This document shows, piece by piece, positions 9,860 through 19,420 of a DNA stretch of 53,141 nucleotides. Both the position numbers and the translations under genes were made by a program. The notes below the pieces were generated by a model that saw only the letters and a program-made list of their open reading frames with translations, did no database searches and was not told the origin of the DNA. The DNA comes from Streptomyces thermovulgaris. Lineage in GTDB: Bacteria > Actinomycetota > Actinomycetes > Streptomycetales > Streptomycetaceae. The stretch covers positions 1-53,141 of the forward strand of contig NZ_MUME01000060.1 of the NCBI RefSeq assembly GCF_002155915.1, in the 5' to 3' direction. Position 1 is the stretch's first letter. Every line of letters starts with the position of its first letter.

Positions 9860-9904
9860 AGCGGGCTCCTTCATTGATCGTGCGTGGGCTGGAATGGATG
9901 GGGC

Positions 9905-10876
9905 TCAGGCAGTGGACTTCTCGGGCTCGGCCTTCTGCTCGCTGTCCGCGACAGCGGCCAGGTAGCGCTCGGCGTCCAGGGCAGCGGCGCAGCCGGTGCC
10001 GGCCGCGGTGATCGCCTGGCGGTAGGTGTGGTCGACCACGTCACCGGCGCCGAAGACACCGGGGATGTTGGTGCGCGTGGACGGCGAGTCGACCTTCAGG
10101 TAACCCTCCTCGTCCAGCTCAAGCTGGCCCTTGAAGAGCTCGGTGCGCGGGTCGTGGCCGATCGCGATGAACAGACCCGTCACTGCGAGGTCCGAGAACT
10201 CACCGGTCTTGACGTTGCGCAGCTTCAGACCGGAGAGCTTCTGGTCACCCTGGATCTCGGCGACCTCGCTGTCCCAGATGAACGTGATCTTCGGATCGGC
10301 GAAGGCACGCTCCTGCATGGCCTTGGAGGCACGCAGCGTGTCCCGGCGGTGGATGACGGTGACGGACTTGGCGAAGCGGGAGAGGAAGGTCGCCTCCTCC
10401 ATGGCGGTGTCACCGCCACCGACCACGGCGATGTCCTGGTCCTTGAAGAAGAAGCCGTCACAGGTGGCGCACCAGGAGACACCCCGGCCGGTGAACGCGT
10501 CCTCGTTGGGCAGGCCGAGCTTGCGGTGCTGCGAGCCGGTGGCGACGATGACGGCCTTTGCCCGGTGCACCGTGCCCGCCGTGTCCGTGACGGTCTTGAT
10601 CTCGCCGGTCAGGTCGACGGAGACGACATCGTCCGGAACGAGCTCGGCCCCGAAGCGCTCGGCCTGCGCCCGCATGTTGTCCATGAGCTCGGGGCCCATG
10701 ATGCCGTCGCGGAAGCCCGGGAAGTTCTCCACTTCGGTGGTGTTCATCAGTGCGCCCCCCGCGGTGACGGCGCCCTCGAAGACCAGCGGCTTCAGCGACG
10801 CGCGCGCGGTGTAGAGAGCCGCCGTATAGCCGGCGGGCCCGGAGCCGATGATGATCACGTTACGGACGTCGCTCAC
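9905..10876 (-). CDS. trxB: Thioredoxin-disulfide reductase
   Basis: An FAD flavoenzyme that uses NADPH to reduce thioredoxin. 323 aa from GTG 10876. The FAD Rossmann loop is GSGPAG (11-16), the redox pair is CATC (136-139) and the NADPH loop is GGGDTA (153-158). The C-terminus has [27 protein letters not shown] FAD contacts. GAGGAA lies upstream. The longer in-frame reading from 10990 starts upstream of the SigR promoter and is rejected. It forms an operon with trxA. Confidence 0.97.
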   Translation of the reverse strand: MSDVRNVIIIGSGPAGYTAALYTARASLKPLVFEGAVTAGGALMNTTEVENFPGFRDGIMGPELMDNMRAQAERFGAELVPDDVVSVDLTGEIKTVTDTAGTVHRAKAVIVATGSQHRKLGLPNEDAFTGRGVSWCATCDGFFFKDQDIAVVGGGDTAMEEATFLSRFAKSVTVIHRRDTLRASKAMQERAFADPKITFIWDSEVAEIQGDQKLSGLKLRNVKTGEFSDLAVTGLFIAIGHDPRTELFKGQLELDEEGYLKVDSPSTRTNIPGVFGAGDVVDHTYRQAITAAGTGCAAALDAERYLAAVADSEQKAEPEKSTA

Positions 10877-10948
10877 GGGTTGATTCCTCGTCTCTGGACT
10901 GGGTCGTACGGCCGGTGGGAGCCCTCTCGCACAGCTCTCACCCCATCC

Positions 10949-10974
10949 AACGGATCCTACGGGGCGTGCATTCC
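10949..10974 (-). promoter_or_regulatory. SigR-type promoter of trxBA
   Basis: On the minus strand GGAAT (10974-10970) is followed after exactly 18 bases by GTT (10951-10949). This matches the established Streptomyces SigR consensus GGAAT-N18-GTT for thiol oxidative stress. It lies about 75 bases upstream of the trxB start, as expected for trxBA. Confidence 0.85.
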
Positions 10975-11069
10975 CGATGGGTTCGGGCACACGGATGCAT
11001 CAGCATGTGGACGGGCGCGGGTGTGGAAACCAAGCGCATGCGCTTGGACAGCGCGTGCAGGAGTGCCGG

Positions 11070-11981
11070 TTAACGCGCGTAGGAACGCTGCAGCAGAAGT
11101 GTGGGGGCGGCCGAAGGCTGCTGGACGCACTGTGCGTCCACGAGATAGGCCATGACGCGGGTGCTGTCGCCGGAGGGGTCGGGCAGCACGACGAGATAGG
11201 CGTCCTTGCCCCTGTAGGTGCCCGCCTGGGCGGCGAGGGGAGCACCGGATGCACCGATGCCCTGCCGGATGCACAGGGGCACCGTGACGGTGGGGGTCTT
11301 CAGAACCTTCGGGGTGCCGGCATCCGGAGCGGATTCCATGCTGAGACCACGGGGAGCACGGGAACCCTCCGAGGCCTTCTGGGCCTGAAGAAGGTCGGCG
11401 ACCCGGTTCTTGAGCGTTCCCTCGGAGAAGGTGTCCGTGGAAGCGCTCGCACGGTCGTGCGCCGCGGTGCCGGAACCCTTGTCGTCGTACAGGGTGGTCA
11501 TCACCACGGAGGCGACGCCCAGGGCGGCCACGGCAACGGTGGAGCCCAGGACGGCGATCCTGCGGCGCCCGCGCCGGGAGCGGGTTCTGCGGCCCGGTCC
11601 GGTGCTGGACGCGGGGGCATGTCCCGGAGGGCGGTCCGCCGCCGATGTTTCACGTGAAACATGCGTGTTCCCGGGGGCGGAGCCGGGCTCGGTGGTTCCG
11701 GTGCTCCGGGAGGCATCAGAGGATTCGGCGGCTTCGGCGGCTTCTGAGGCGAGGGCGGCGTCCACACGGGCCGCGATGTCCTCGGGCATGCCCGGAGGAT
11801 CCGGCAGGGTGCCGAGCAGACCACGGAGCTCCTCCAGCGAGGCATGGACATCGGCGCACAGATCGCACTCGTCCAGATGCCGTCGCAGGGCCGTGGCCCG
11901 AGAAGGAGGGAGAAGGCCCTCGGTGAGGTCGGAGATCTCCGTGACATCCGGGTGCTCGGCCGCGTCCGTCGTGGTTGTCAC
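11070..11981 (-). CDS. Zinc-finger anti-sigma factor (RsmA-like, for SigM)
   Basis: A predicted membrane-bound anti-sigma factor, 303 aa. The cytoplasmic domain carries the ZAS motif H35-xxx-C39-xx-C42. A disordered linker runs from 80 to 140 and contains a parS-encoded V-S-R-E-T. A transmembrane helix is at about 143-166, followed by a roughly 135-residue extracytoplasmic domain with two cysteines (CIRQG, DAQCVQQ). Its start overlaps the sigM stop by four bases, so the two should be made together. The position matches Mycobacterium rsmA, between sigM and trxB. Confidence 0.88.
   Translation of the reverse strand: MTTTTDAAEHPDVTEISDLTEGLLPPSRATALRRHLDECDLCADVHASLEELRGLLGTLPDPPGMPEDIAARVDAALASEAAEAAESSDASRSTGTTEPGSAPGNTHVSRETSAADRPPGHAPASSTGPGRRTRSRRGRRRIAVLGSTVAVAALGVASVVMTTLYDDKGSGTAAHDRASASTDTFSEGTLKNRVADLLQAQKASEGSRAPRGLSMESAPDAGTPKVLKTPTVTVPLCIRQGIGASGAPLAAQAGTYRGKDAYLVVLPDPSGDSTRVMAYLVDAQCVQQPSAAPTLLLQRSYAR
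11647..11660. other. parS site 5, inside the anti-sigma gene
   Basis: Exact GTTTCACGTGAAAC in the linker between the zinc-finger domain and the membrane helix; on the coding strand it reads V-S-R-E-T. Confidence 0.95.
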
Positions 11982-12703
11982 GCTCGTCCACCTCCGCCCT
12001 TCACAGCAGCTGAATCGCTCGGCCCCGTGTCCCGCGTGCCCACGCTCTCAGGATCCGCCGGGGGTGGGACGGATGTCCCCTGCGTCCGGTTCCGTCCTGT
12101 ACCCGGTTCCTTCCCGTCGCCGGTACGTCCGGGCCGCAGATGGGTGAGGAGCGGCAGAAGTCTCGCTCTGCCCCGGGCGCAGCGGCTCTTCACCGTTCCG
12201 GTCGGCACATCGAGGATGCGCGCGGCCTCGGCGACCGGATACCCCTGCATGTCCACGAGCACCAGTGCGGCCCGCTGGTCGGGCGGCAGGCTGCTCAGCG
12301 CCTCGAGGAGCTGCCGCTGCACATCGTTTCTCTCGGCGGGCGCCGAGGCCGACTCGTGCGGCTCCAGCAGCTGCTCCAGGCGCTCGGGGTCGTCCACCGG
12401 CGAGGTTCTGCGCGAGGCCGCCTTGCGGGCCCGGTCCAGACAGGCGTTCACCGTGATCCGGTGCAGCCAGGTCGTGACGGCCGACTGGCCCCGGAAGGTG
12501 CGGGCGGCGCGATAGGCCGAGACGAAGGCGTCCTGCACGGCGTCGGCGGCCTCCTCGCGGTCGCCCAGCGTCCGCAGGGCGACCGCCCAGAGCCGGTCGC
12601 GGTGGCGCCGTACCAGTTCACCGAAGGCGTCGGGATCGCCCTTCACATGGCGGGCCAGGAGGTCCTCATCGCTTGCATCGCCGTATGCGGTGCCGGACGC
12701 CAT
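11978..12703 (-). CDS. sigM: ECF RNA polymerase sigma factor (SigM-like)
   Basis: A group IV sigma factor, 241 aa. Region 2 spans about 25-90 (DAFGELVRRHRDRLW, DAVQDAFVSAYRA, TWLHRITVNACLD). Region 4 spans about 135-185 (LPPDQRAALVLVDMQGYPVAEAARILDVPTGTVKSR). A disordered tail of 45 residues is dispensable-looking. The name rests on synteny with Mycobacterium sigM-rsmA-trxB-trxA. The ribosome site GGGGAGGGGG lies just upstream of ATG 12703. It is 25 bases downstream of the pseudokinase gene. Confidence 0.92.
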   Translation of the reverse strand: MASGTAYGDASDEDLLARHVKGDPDAFGELVRRHRDRLWAVALRTLGDREEAADAVQDAFVSAYRAARTFRGQSAVTTWLHRITVNACLDRARKAASRRTSPVDDPERLEQLLEPHESASAPAERNDVQRQLLEALSSLPPDQRAALVLVDMQGYPVAEAARILDVPTGTVKSRCARGRARLLPLLTHLRPGRTGDGKEPGTGRNRTQGTSVPPPADPESVGTRDTGPSDSAAVKGGGGRA

Positions 12704-12728
12704 GGACCCCCTCCCCTTCGGTGAGACG

Positions 12729-14510
12729 TCAGCCCGTGAATTTCACATCGGTGATGCCCTGCTTGTAGCCGGCACTGCTGTAGCCGTCATGGGGGGCCCT
12801 GGGCACATCCGTGATCCACAGCAGTACGTACTGCGTCTTCACCGGCTTCGTCGCCTTCACCGTGAGGGAGGACCCGGTGGTGGTCGCGGTTCCGATCTTC
12901 TTCATCCCGTCGATCCCGGTGGAGGGAGTCAGGGAGTCGGTGGCGTAGAGATGGACCGTGGTGTGGTCACCGGAGTAGCGAAGCCCTATCGACGCCGCGG
13001 AGAGCTCCTTGGCCGAGCCGAGGTCGTAGACGATGCCCACTCCCGGCTTGTAGGGAGCCAGCCGCGGGCCGTCCCGGTAGCTCTTGGTGCGCCAGTACGT
13101 GGAGCTGTCGCCGTCGTAGGTCTTGCCGACGTCCTCGGCGGCCTGGGCAGGCCCCTGGGCGACGTACTCCCGCGCCCCCTGGATCTGGAGCGGCTGGGGC
13201 GGCTTCTGCGGCTTCTCGTTCTTGTCGTTGTCGTCCTGCGTCTGGGACTGGGTGCCGTTGCCGGGATCGCCGCCCCGGTTCATCAGGGCGTCCGCGAGCT
13301 GCCAGCTGCCCAGGCCCAGGGCGGCGATGAGCAGCGTCGAGACGGCCCACTTCAGGGCCTTGCCGGTGCGGCTCTGCAGCGGGGGCGGCGGAGCGGGGAT
13401 CGGCTGGGCGACACCGGGACGCGGTGCCGTACGGCCGTATGTGCCCTGCTGGTACGAGGTGCTCTGGTACTCCGGCGGCGCGGTGAACGCCGGCTCCGGA
13501 GGACGGATGCGCGGCATCTCGCTGATCGCCTTGGCCAGTTCCTCCGGAGTGGTGCACGGTGCCTCGTGCCGGGAGGCGGTGGCGCCGTTGTTGGCGAGAG
13601 CGCGCATGGCGAGTTCGGACAGACCGCGATGGACGCCCGCGCGCACCTGGTCCGGAGGGATGAGACCGAGGTCCTTGGGCAGGCCGGACAGGCCGTAGGC
13701 GTCCTCCTCGTACGGCCAGCGCTGGGTGAGCGACGCATACAGCAGGGCGCCGATGGCCTCGGTGTCGGTGCGCTGCGGGGTGTCGGAGCGGACGCCGCGC
13801 AGCGCGGCGTTCACAGCCAGGCCGCGGATGCGCCACTGGCCGGTGGAGGTGCGCAGCACGGCGTTGGGGTTCAGCCGCAGATGCGCAAGACCCTCGCGGT
13901 GCGCGGCGGCCATCGCGGAGGCGACCTGGCTGACCATCTGGTAGGCGTCGTGCGGCTCCAGGGGACCGGAGGCCAGCAGCGTGGTCAGTTCCGTGGCGTC
14001 GGGCAGCCATTCATGGACGACGTAGACGAGGTCGTTCTCCTCGACGGCGTCGAGGACCTGCACGAAACGAGGGTCGCCGAGCAGCGCGGCGGAGCGGGCC
14101 GCGGCCAGCACGGACCGGGCACGGGCGTGGTCCGCGGGCAGGACGTGCACTCCGACGGCACGGCGGAGTTTCTCGTCCACCGCACGCCAGCTGCTGAATC
14201 CGTCCAGACGGGTGACGCACTCCTCGAGGCGGTAGCGTCTGGCCAGCTTGTGACCGCTGTGCAGTTCGGGAGGCGAGGCCTTCTTTCCGGAGGGTTCGGT
14301 CGTGCCGCTCCCCCGTGTCTCGTCGCTGTCCGTGTCCCGCTTCCGGTTCTGGGCCACCCCGTCGGACGTGGACTGGTCCGCCTTGGCGGTCAGCGACTTC
14401 TCGCCGCTGTTGTCTGCCACGTCGACGGCAGCCGTACTCCGTTCCGCCACCGTCGCTCCTGCCTCCCCATCCATCGCGCGCTGTCCGACGCCGAAACCAA
14501 TTGTGCCCAC
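12729..14510 (-). CDS. Membrane pseudokinase with extracellular discoidin-like domain
   Basis: A predicted regulator of peptidoglycan precursor flipping, 593 aa, GTG start with GGAGG three bases upstream. Residues 1-85 are disordered. About 90-340 is a protein-kinase fold without catalytic residues: the VAIK lysine region reads AVGVHVL, the HRD loop reads HLRLNPNAVL, and the DFG position reads RGLAVNA. A proline-rich linker, a membrane helix near 395-415 and a C-terminal domain resembling F5/8-type C (galactose-binding) folds follow. In Mycobacterium the same parts are fused to MurJ (MviN); here they form a separate gene 58 bases behind murJ. Confidence 0.85.
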   Translation of the reverse strand: MGTIGFGVGQRAMDGEAGATVAERSTAAVDVADNSGEKSLTAKADQSTSDGVAQNRKRDTDSDETRGSGTTEPSGKKASPPELHSGHKLARRYRLEECVTRLDGFSSWRAVDEKLRRAVGVHVLPADHARARSVLAAARSAALLGDPRFVQVLDAVEENDLVYVVHEWLPDATELTTLLASGPLEPHDAYQMVSQVASAMAAAHREGLAHLRLNPNAVLRTSTGQWRIRGLAVNAALRGVRSDTPQRTDTEAIGALLYASLTQRWPYEEDAYGLSGLPKDLGLIPPDQVRAGVHRGLSELAMRALANNGATASRHEAPCTTPEELAKAISEMPRIRPPEPAFTAPPEYQSTSYQQGTYGRTAPRPGVAQPIPAPPPPLQSRTGKALKWAVSTLLIAALGLGSWQLADALMNRGGDPGNGTQSQTQDDNDKNEKPQKPPQPLQIQGAREYVAQGPAQAAEDVGKTYDGDSSTYWRTKSYRDGPRLAPYKPGVGIVYDLGSAKELSAASIGLRYSGDHTTVHLYATDSLTPSTGIDGMKKIGTATTTGSSLTVKATKPVKTQYVLLWITDVPRAPHDGYSSAGYKQGITDVKFTG

Positions 14511-14568
14511 AGTCCTCCGCTATGCACGACACACGGCTGCGGAGGATGGTTGTGCGCCTACCCCCGTC

Positions 14569-16890
14569 TCAACGTCCCAGGCGCCCGCGGACCATGCCCA
14601 CGAGCGAGTTGACTTCCTCGATGCGCATCCGGCGGGCGGCGACGAAGAAGAGGCCGAACAGCAGGGCCCCGCCGGCCAGCAGCGCGGCGATCGATCCCAG
14701 GACCCCCTGGCCCAGGCTCTGGCTGACGCCGTAGCAGGCCGCGCCGCTGACCAGCGTCGCCGGCACCGAGGCGATGCACAGCCGGGCGTAGGTCCGCACC
14801 ACGCGTGAGCCGTCGAGGTCGCCGCCCAGCCGCTTGCGCAGCCGCCGCCAGGCGACACCGACGCCGATCGCATACGCGAGACCGTAGACGGCGGCCATGC
14901 CGACGACGGCCCAGCGGGCCGGGAGCAGGACGTAGCACAGGGCCGAGGCAGCCGCGTTGACCCCGGCCACGATGACCGTGTTGTAGAAGGGGGTGCGGGT
15001 GTCCTCGTAGGCGTAGAAGGCGCGCAGGACGACGTACTGCACGGAGTAGGGGATCAGACCGAGGCCGAAGGCCATCAGCATGTAGCCCATGTTGGTGGCG
15101 GCCTCGGTGCCCGAGGAGCCGAACATCAGCGTGCACATCGGGATGCCGAGCGCGACGAAGCCGAAGGCGATGGGCACGATGGCGACGGCGGTGGTCCGCA
15201 GGCCCTGGGAGATGTCGTCACGGACGGCGCCGCTGTCGTCGTCGGCGGCCGAACGGGAGATCCGCGGCAGCAGGGCGGCCATCAGGGACACGGTGATGAT
15301 GGCCTGGGGCAGGCCCCAGATCAGCTGGGCGTTGGCATACGCGGAGAAGCCGGTGCCGTTGACGCCGGACTCCTTGACCGAGGCGGTGGCCAGCTGGGAG
15401 ACGACGAGCGCGCCCGCCTGGTTGGCCAGGACGAACAGGATGGTCCACTTGGCGAGTGTCGCGGCCTTGCCGAGACCGTGGCCCCGCCAGTCGAAACGCA
15501 GCCGCAGCCGGTACCCGGTCTCCTTCAGGTACGGGATCATCGCCAGGGCCTGGACGACCATCCCGAGCAGCACGCCGATGCCGAGCAGCCGCTGGCCCTC
15601 CGGCGGGATGTTCGTGGCCGTCATGCCGGAGTGGGAGGCGGAGCCGTACACCCAGATGAACGTGCCGAGCGTCACGATGATGACGATGTTGTTCAGGACC
15701 GGGGTCCACATCATCGCGCCGAATCGTCCACGGGCGTTGAGGATCTGCCCCATCACCACATGGATGCCCATGAAGAAGATCGAGGGCAGGAAATAGCGGA
15801 CGAAGGTGATGCCGACCTCGTTGGCCGCCGGGTCGCTGGCGACCGGGACGGACAGCATGCGGATCAGCAGGGGGGCGGCGAGCATCGCGAGGACGGTGAG
15901 CACCCCCAGCACCACCATGACCAGGGTCAGCAGGCGGTTGGCGTAGGCCTCGCCCCCGTCGTCGTCCTCCTTCATGGCGCGCACGAGCTGGGGCACGAAG
16001 ACGGAGTTGAGCCCGCCGCCGACGGTCAGGATGTAGATCATCGTCGGCAGCTGGTAGGCGACCTGGAAGGTGTCGCCGAGAAGACCGATGCCGAGCGCCG
16101 AGACGATCAGTGCCGAGCGGATGAACCCGGTGAGACGGGAGACCATCGTGCCCGCGGCCATCACGGCACTCGACTTCAGCAGGCCGGAGGCCTTCCCGCC
16201 CTTCTTCGCCGGAGCGGGGGCCGGCTCGGCCTTGGGGGCAGCGGTCTCCTCGGCAGCCGGCGCGGAGACGTACGGGCCCGTCGTTCCCTGGCCGGCGGCC
16301 GGGGCGGGGCCGGTGACCGAAGGGGCTTCGCCCAGCGGGCGCCCGTCGGACTGCGGAGGGGCGTAGCCGTACGGTCCGGGGGCCGGGTGGCCGTAGCCGC
16401 TCTGGCGTGTGTCCTGGTAGCCGCCCTGCTGCTGGTCCTGGAAGAGATGGGCGAAGGCGTCCGGCTCATGACGGTTCCCGCCGATGGGGCCGGCCGGACG
16501 GTCCGCACCGGCGAACTGCGCGGTGCGCGGATCCTCGCCGTGCGGCGGATACGGGGCGGCGCCCGACGGGCCCGGCGGGGGAGTCTGCGCCCACACACGC
16601 GGATCGGGGGCGTGCGGTGCCTGCGGGGGCTGCCCGTGGGGCGGCTGCTGAGGACCGTGGGCACCGGACGGCGCGGGCGACGGCGAGGGGTGCGCGGCAC
16701 GGTCGTACGGTCTTTCGCCGCCCATGCCCTGGGCGGCGAGGTTCTGGGCCCGGTGGGGATCCGTGCCGTGGGCGCCCTCGCGGTACGGGTTCGCGGGCGG
16801 CGGCACCTGACCGTGCGGGGGAGGCGGGGCGCCGGGGTCGCCCGAGCCGCCCACGGCCTGGCCGCGGTCACCGTCGTACGGCGCGTTCAT
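14569..16890 (-). CDS. murJ: Lipid II flippase MurJ
   Basis: A MATE-like MOP-superfamily transporter that moves lipid II across the cytoplasmic membrane for peptidoglycan synthesis. 773 aa. An unusually long N-terminus of about 235 residues is disordered and rich in Pro, Gly and His. The transporter core begins at about 240 with SSAVMAAGTMVSRLTGFIRS and has about 14 membrane segments, including GGGLNSVFVPQLVRA and FLPSIFFMG. It lies 46 bases downstream of the DUF6049 gene and upstream of the pseudokinase gene, the Mycobacterium order. Confidence 0.95.
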   Translation of the reverse strand: MNAPYDGDRGQAVGGSGDPGAPPPPHGQVPPPANPYREGAHGTDPHRAQNLAAQGMGGERPYDRAAHPSPSPAPSGAHGPQQPPHGQPPQAPHAPDPRVWAQTPPPGPSGAAPYPPHGEDPRTAQFAGADRPAGPIGGNRHEPDAFAHLFQDQQQGGYQDTRQSGYGHPAPGPYGYAPPQSDGRPLGEAPSVTGPAPAAGQGTTGPYVSAPAAEETAAPKAEPAPAPAKKGGKASGLLKSSAVMAAGTMVSRLTGFIRSALIVSALGIGLLGDTFQVAYQLPTMIYILTVGGGLNSVFVPQLVRAMKEDDDGGEAYANRLLTLVMVVLGVLTVLAMLAAPLLIRMLSVPVASDPAANEVGITFVRYFLPSIFFMGIHVVMGQILNARGRFGAMMWTPVLNNIVIIVTLGTFIWVYGSASHSGMTATNIPPEGQRLLGIGVLLGMVVQALAMIPYLKETGYRLRLRFDWRGHGLGKAATLAKWTILFVLANQAGALVVSQLATASVKESGVNGTGFSAYANAQLIWGLPQAIITVSLMAALLPRISRSAADDDSGAVRDDISQGLRTTAVAIVPIAFGFVALGIPMCTLMFGSSGTEAATNMGYMLMAFGLGLIPYSVQYVVLRAFYAYEDTRTPFYNTVIVAGVNAAASALCYVLLPARWAVVGMAAVYGLAYAIGVGVAWRRLRKRLGGDLDGSRVVRTYARLCIASVPATLVSGAACYGVSQSLGQGVLGSIAALLAGGALLFGLFFVAARRMRIEEVNSLVGMVRGRLGR

Positions 16891-16936
16891 GGATTACCCC
16901 ACCTCATCGTCCCGGGCCCTCCGGGCCACCACATGC

Positions 16937-19420
16937 TCAACGGTCCACTTTCTCACCCGTGCCGGACTGGGCGGCGCTTTCCGCCGCGGTGTCCGGTGTC
17001 GGGTCACTCGGCTGCTCTGGGGCGTCGTCCTCCGGCGCGTCCGTGCTCCCGCCGGTCCCGTCGGCGCCGCTCTCGCCACTGTCCGCGTCCGTGCTCCCGG
17101 GGGCCTCGAGGTCCCCGGCTGCCTTGGCGGCCTCGGCGTTCTCGGCTCCCTCGGCCGCCGCGGCGCCCTGCGCGGCCTCCCGGGCCGCCGCCCGCTTGCG
17201 CTGGGTGTACATGCGGAAGCCGGCGAGGACGAGCAGCAGGACACCGCCGCCGATGACCAGCATCACCGTGGCGGTGATCTCGGTGACCTTCACGTCGAAG
17301 GTGACGGGGGCACCGTACTCCCGGCCGTCTTGCGTGTAGAGCTGGGCGACCACGGTCACCGGCCCGTTGGCATTGGCCGATGTGGTGAACTTCACGGACT
17401 GGCTGTGTCCGCCGGAGACCTCGACGGGCTGTTCCGCGTAGGCCCTGCCGCCGATCTTGAGACGGGTGGGATTGGTCGAGGTGAGCCGCAGCACCAGGTG
17501 GTCGACGCCCTGCACCAGGTTGTTCTGCACGGTCACCGGGATGGTGGCGCTGCGGCCGGAGAGCTTCGTCTCCGACTTGTCGATCAGCTTGACCTGCTCG
17601 GAGAGATCGTCGAGGTATCCCTCCACGTCGTTTCGGAAGTGCTCCGCCTCGTCGGCCCGGCCCCGCCAGGTCGTGGACATCTCCCGGTTCAGGGCGCGTC
17701 CGAAGGGAGTGACGACCCGGGACTCGTCGGTCAGGATGACCTTGAAGTTGTCGACCTTGTTCTGGGTCCGGGCGATCGCCGCGAAGGCGGAGCGGCCCAG
17801 CTCCTTCTTGCGCAGCGAGGACGGGTAGGAGGCGGCCGACGGGACCTTCGTGGTGGCGCGGGGGTCCGGCGCGGCCTTGGCGGCCGCGGACAGGTCCTGC
17901 GACTGGGACCAGGTGCTCTGCTGGAGAGCCGTCAGCGCCTGCGCCATGGCCTGGGCCTGGTGGGCGGTCGGCATGCGCTGCGGGGCCACGACGATGCTGC
18001 GCTGCTTGGTCGTCTGCCCGTGGATCCCCAGGCTCTGGGCGAGGAACCGCTGCACGGCGAGCGTGGTGCTGCCGGCCCGCGACATGTCGCCCTCGAAGGC
18101 CGTCGACAGCCGCTCGTCCGCGACGACCGCCGTGACGCCGCCGCCGATGGGGCGGGCCGCGGACGGCGTGTAGGCCATGCCGTCGGCCTCCCGCATGCTG
18201 TCACTGCGCGCGATGATCTTGTCGGCGCCGGCGGAGGTGGCGACCTTGACGATCGAGGGGTCCACGGCGCCGTCGACGGGCCAGGCGAAGTCCGTGTTCG
18301 GTTGCACATGGAGCACCGTCTCCACCGTGCTGGCGGCGACATCGGTGGCGTCCTTGAGCTGGCTGAGCGAGCCGGTCACGCTCGTGCCGCCATGGGCGAG
18401 GGACGCCAGATCGGGGTCGGCGAAGGGCAGCGCCACGACCTCCTTGCCCGCCACCGCCTGCTGCAGCGTGGCGAGCCACTGCTTGGCGACCGCCTGATGG
18501 GTGCCCGGGACGGTGGTGCCGTTGTCGGTCCGGACACGGTAGGTGCGGGTCATGGCGTCCACGGACGCCAGCAGGTCGGGATCGACGACCCAGGTGACGT
18601 CGAGGTCCTTGCCCAGCGACAGCATCCGCTCCAGACGGCCGCCGGGAGCGATGTCCTTGGCCAGGTCGTCGTTGAGGAAGACCGGTGTCTGCTGGGCACC
18701 GGGTCCTGTCTCGGCGGTCATGTGGACATCGGAGACGAGCGGCCACAGATAGGTCGTCTTCGTCTTCTTGTCCGCATCGTCCGGCTGCCACGGCAGGAAG
18801 GTGTGCTCGATGCCCAGGACCTGCTTCCAGGGCCGTGCGGAGGTCCGGCCGGACAGCGAGACGGAGAGCTGATAGACCCCGTCCCCGCCCAGCTTCAGCT
18901 TGTTCACCGGCACGGAGAGGGTGAAGGGCTGGGCGATGCCCGGGGCGAGTTCGGCGAACTTCTGGACGTACTTGCCGCCGATCTCGGAGCCGTCGGCACC
19001 CGGATCGAACGTGGTGCGCCGGGCCACGGCGTCGATCGCCGAGCGGGTGTCCAGTTCCGGACCCACGCGCAGGCCCACATGGGCGTCGGTGATCGTCTGT
19101 CTGCCGTTGTTCGTCACGGTGCCCGAGACAGTCAGCGTGTCCCCCTTCGAGGGCACGCTGGGACTGAGGGAGTCCAGGGAGACGGAGACCGTGCGCGAAC
19201 CCGGCGCGGCCTGGAAGGAGTCCCGGGGGGCGGCATGTGCGGCCGTCGTGACGGGCAGCTGGAGCAGTCCGGCCAGCAGAGGCACCCCGGCGAGCAATAC
19301 CCCGGCCCGTCGCAGCAGGCGGCGGGCAGGTGAGGGACTGATTCCCTGGAAGTCTGCCGCCTCGGCCACGCGCTCGCCCGTCCTCGTCGTCAGTGGTCGT
19401 CGGAATGTGCGTCCAGGCAT
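16937..19420 (-). CDS. DUF6049-type secreted, membrane-anchored protein
   Basis: Function unknown. About 827 aa. A signal-like segment (hydrophobic 39-57, AHA near 63) follows a long charged N-terminus. A large extracellular part has Ig-like early repeats (TVTNNGRQTITDA). One membrane helix near 750 (MLVIGGGVLLLVLAGF) and an acidic cytoplasmic tail complete it. It occupies the position of Mycobacterium Rv3909, just before murJ, suggesting a cell-envelope role. The start is uncertain: ATG 19420 is given, and GTG 19369 would give a more normal signal peptide. The frame stays open far upstream, but that part is antisense to the CCA-adding gene. Confidence 0.85.
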   Translation of the reverse strand: MPGRTFRRPLTTRTGERVAEAADFQGISPSPARRLLRRAGVLLAGVPLLAGLLQLPVTTAAHAAPRDSFQAAPGSRTVSVSLDSLSPSVPSKGDTLTVSGTVTNNGRQTITDAHVGLRVGPELDTRSAIDAVARRTTFDPGADGSEIGGKYVQKFAELAPGIAQPFTLSVPVNKLKLGGDGVYQLSVSLSGRTSARPWKQVLGIEHTFLPWQPDDADKKTKTTYLWPLVSDVHMTAETGPGAQQTPVFLNDDLAKDIAPGGRLERMLSLGKDLDVTWVVDPDLLASVDAMTRTYRVRTDNGTTVPGTHQAVAKQWLATLQQAVAGKEVVALPFADPDLASLAHGGTSVTGSLSQLKDATDVAASTVETVLHVQPNTDFAWPVDGAVDPSIVKVATSAGADKIIARSDSMREADGMAYTPSAARPIGGGVTAVVADERLSTAFEGDMSRAGSTTLAVQRFLAQSLGIHGQTTKQRSIVVAPQRMPTAHQAQAMAQALTALQQSTWSQSQDLSAAAKAAPDPRATTKVPSAASYPSSLRKKELGRSAFAAIARTQNKVDNFKVILTDESRVVTPFGRALNREMSTTWRGRADEAEHFRNDVEGYLDDLSEQVKLIDKSETKLSGRSATIPVTVQNNLVQGVDHLVLRLTSTNPTRLKIGGRAYAEQPVEVSGGHSQSVKFTTSANANGPVTVVAQLYTQDGREYGAPVTFDVKVTEITATVMLVIGGGVLLLVLAGFRMYTQRKRAAAREAAQGAAAAEGAENAEAAKAAGDLEAPGSTDADSGESGADGTGGSTDAPEDDAPEQPSDPTPDTAAESAAQSGTGEKVDR

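Noticed and set aside
10877..10990. N-terminal extension of trxB
   Set aside because: It would begin upstream of the SigR promoter, and the family starts at the FAD loop.
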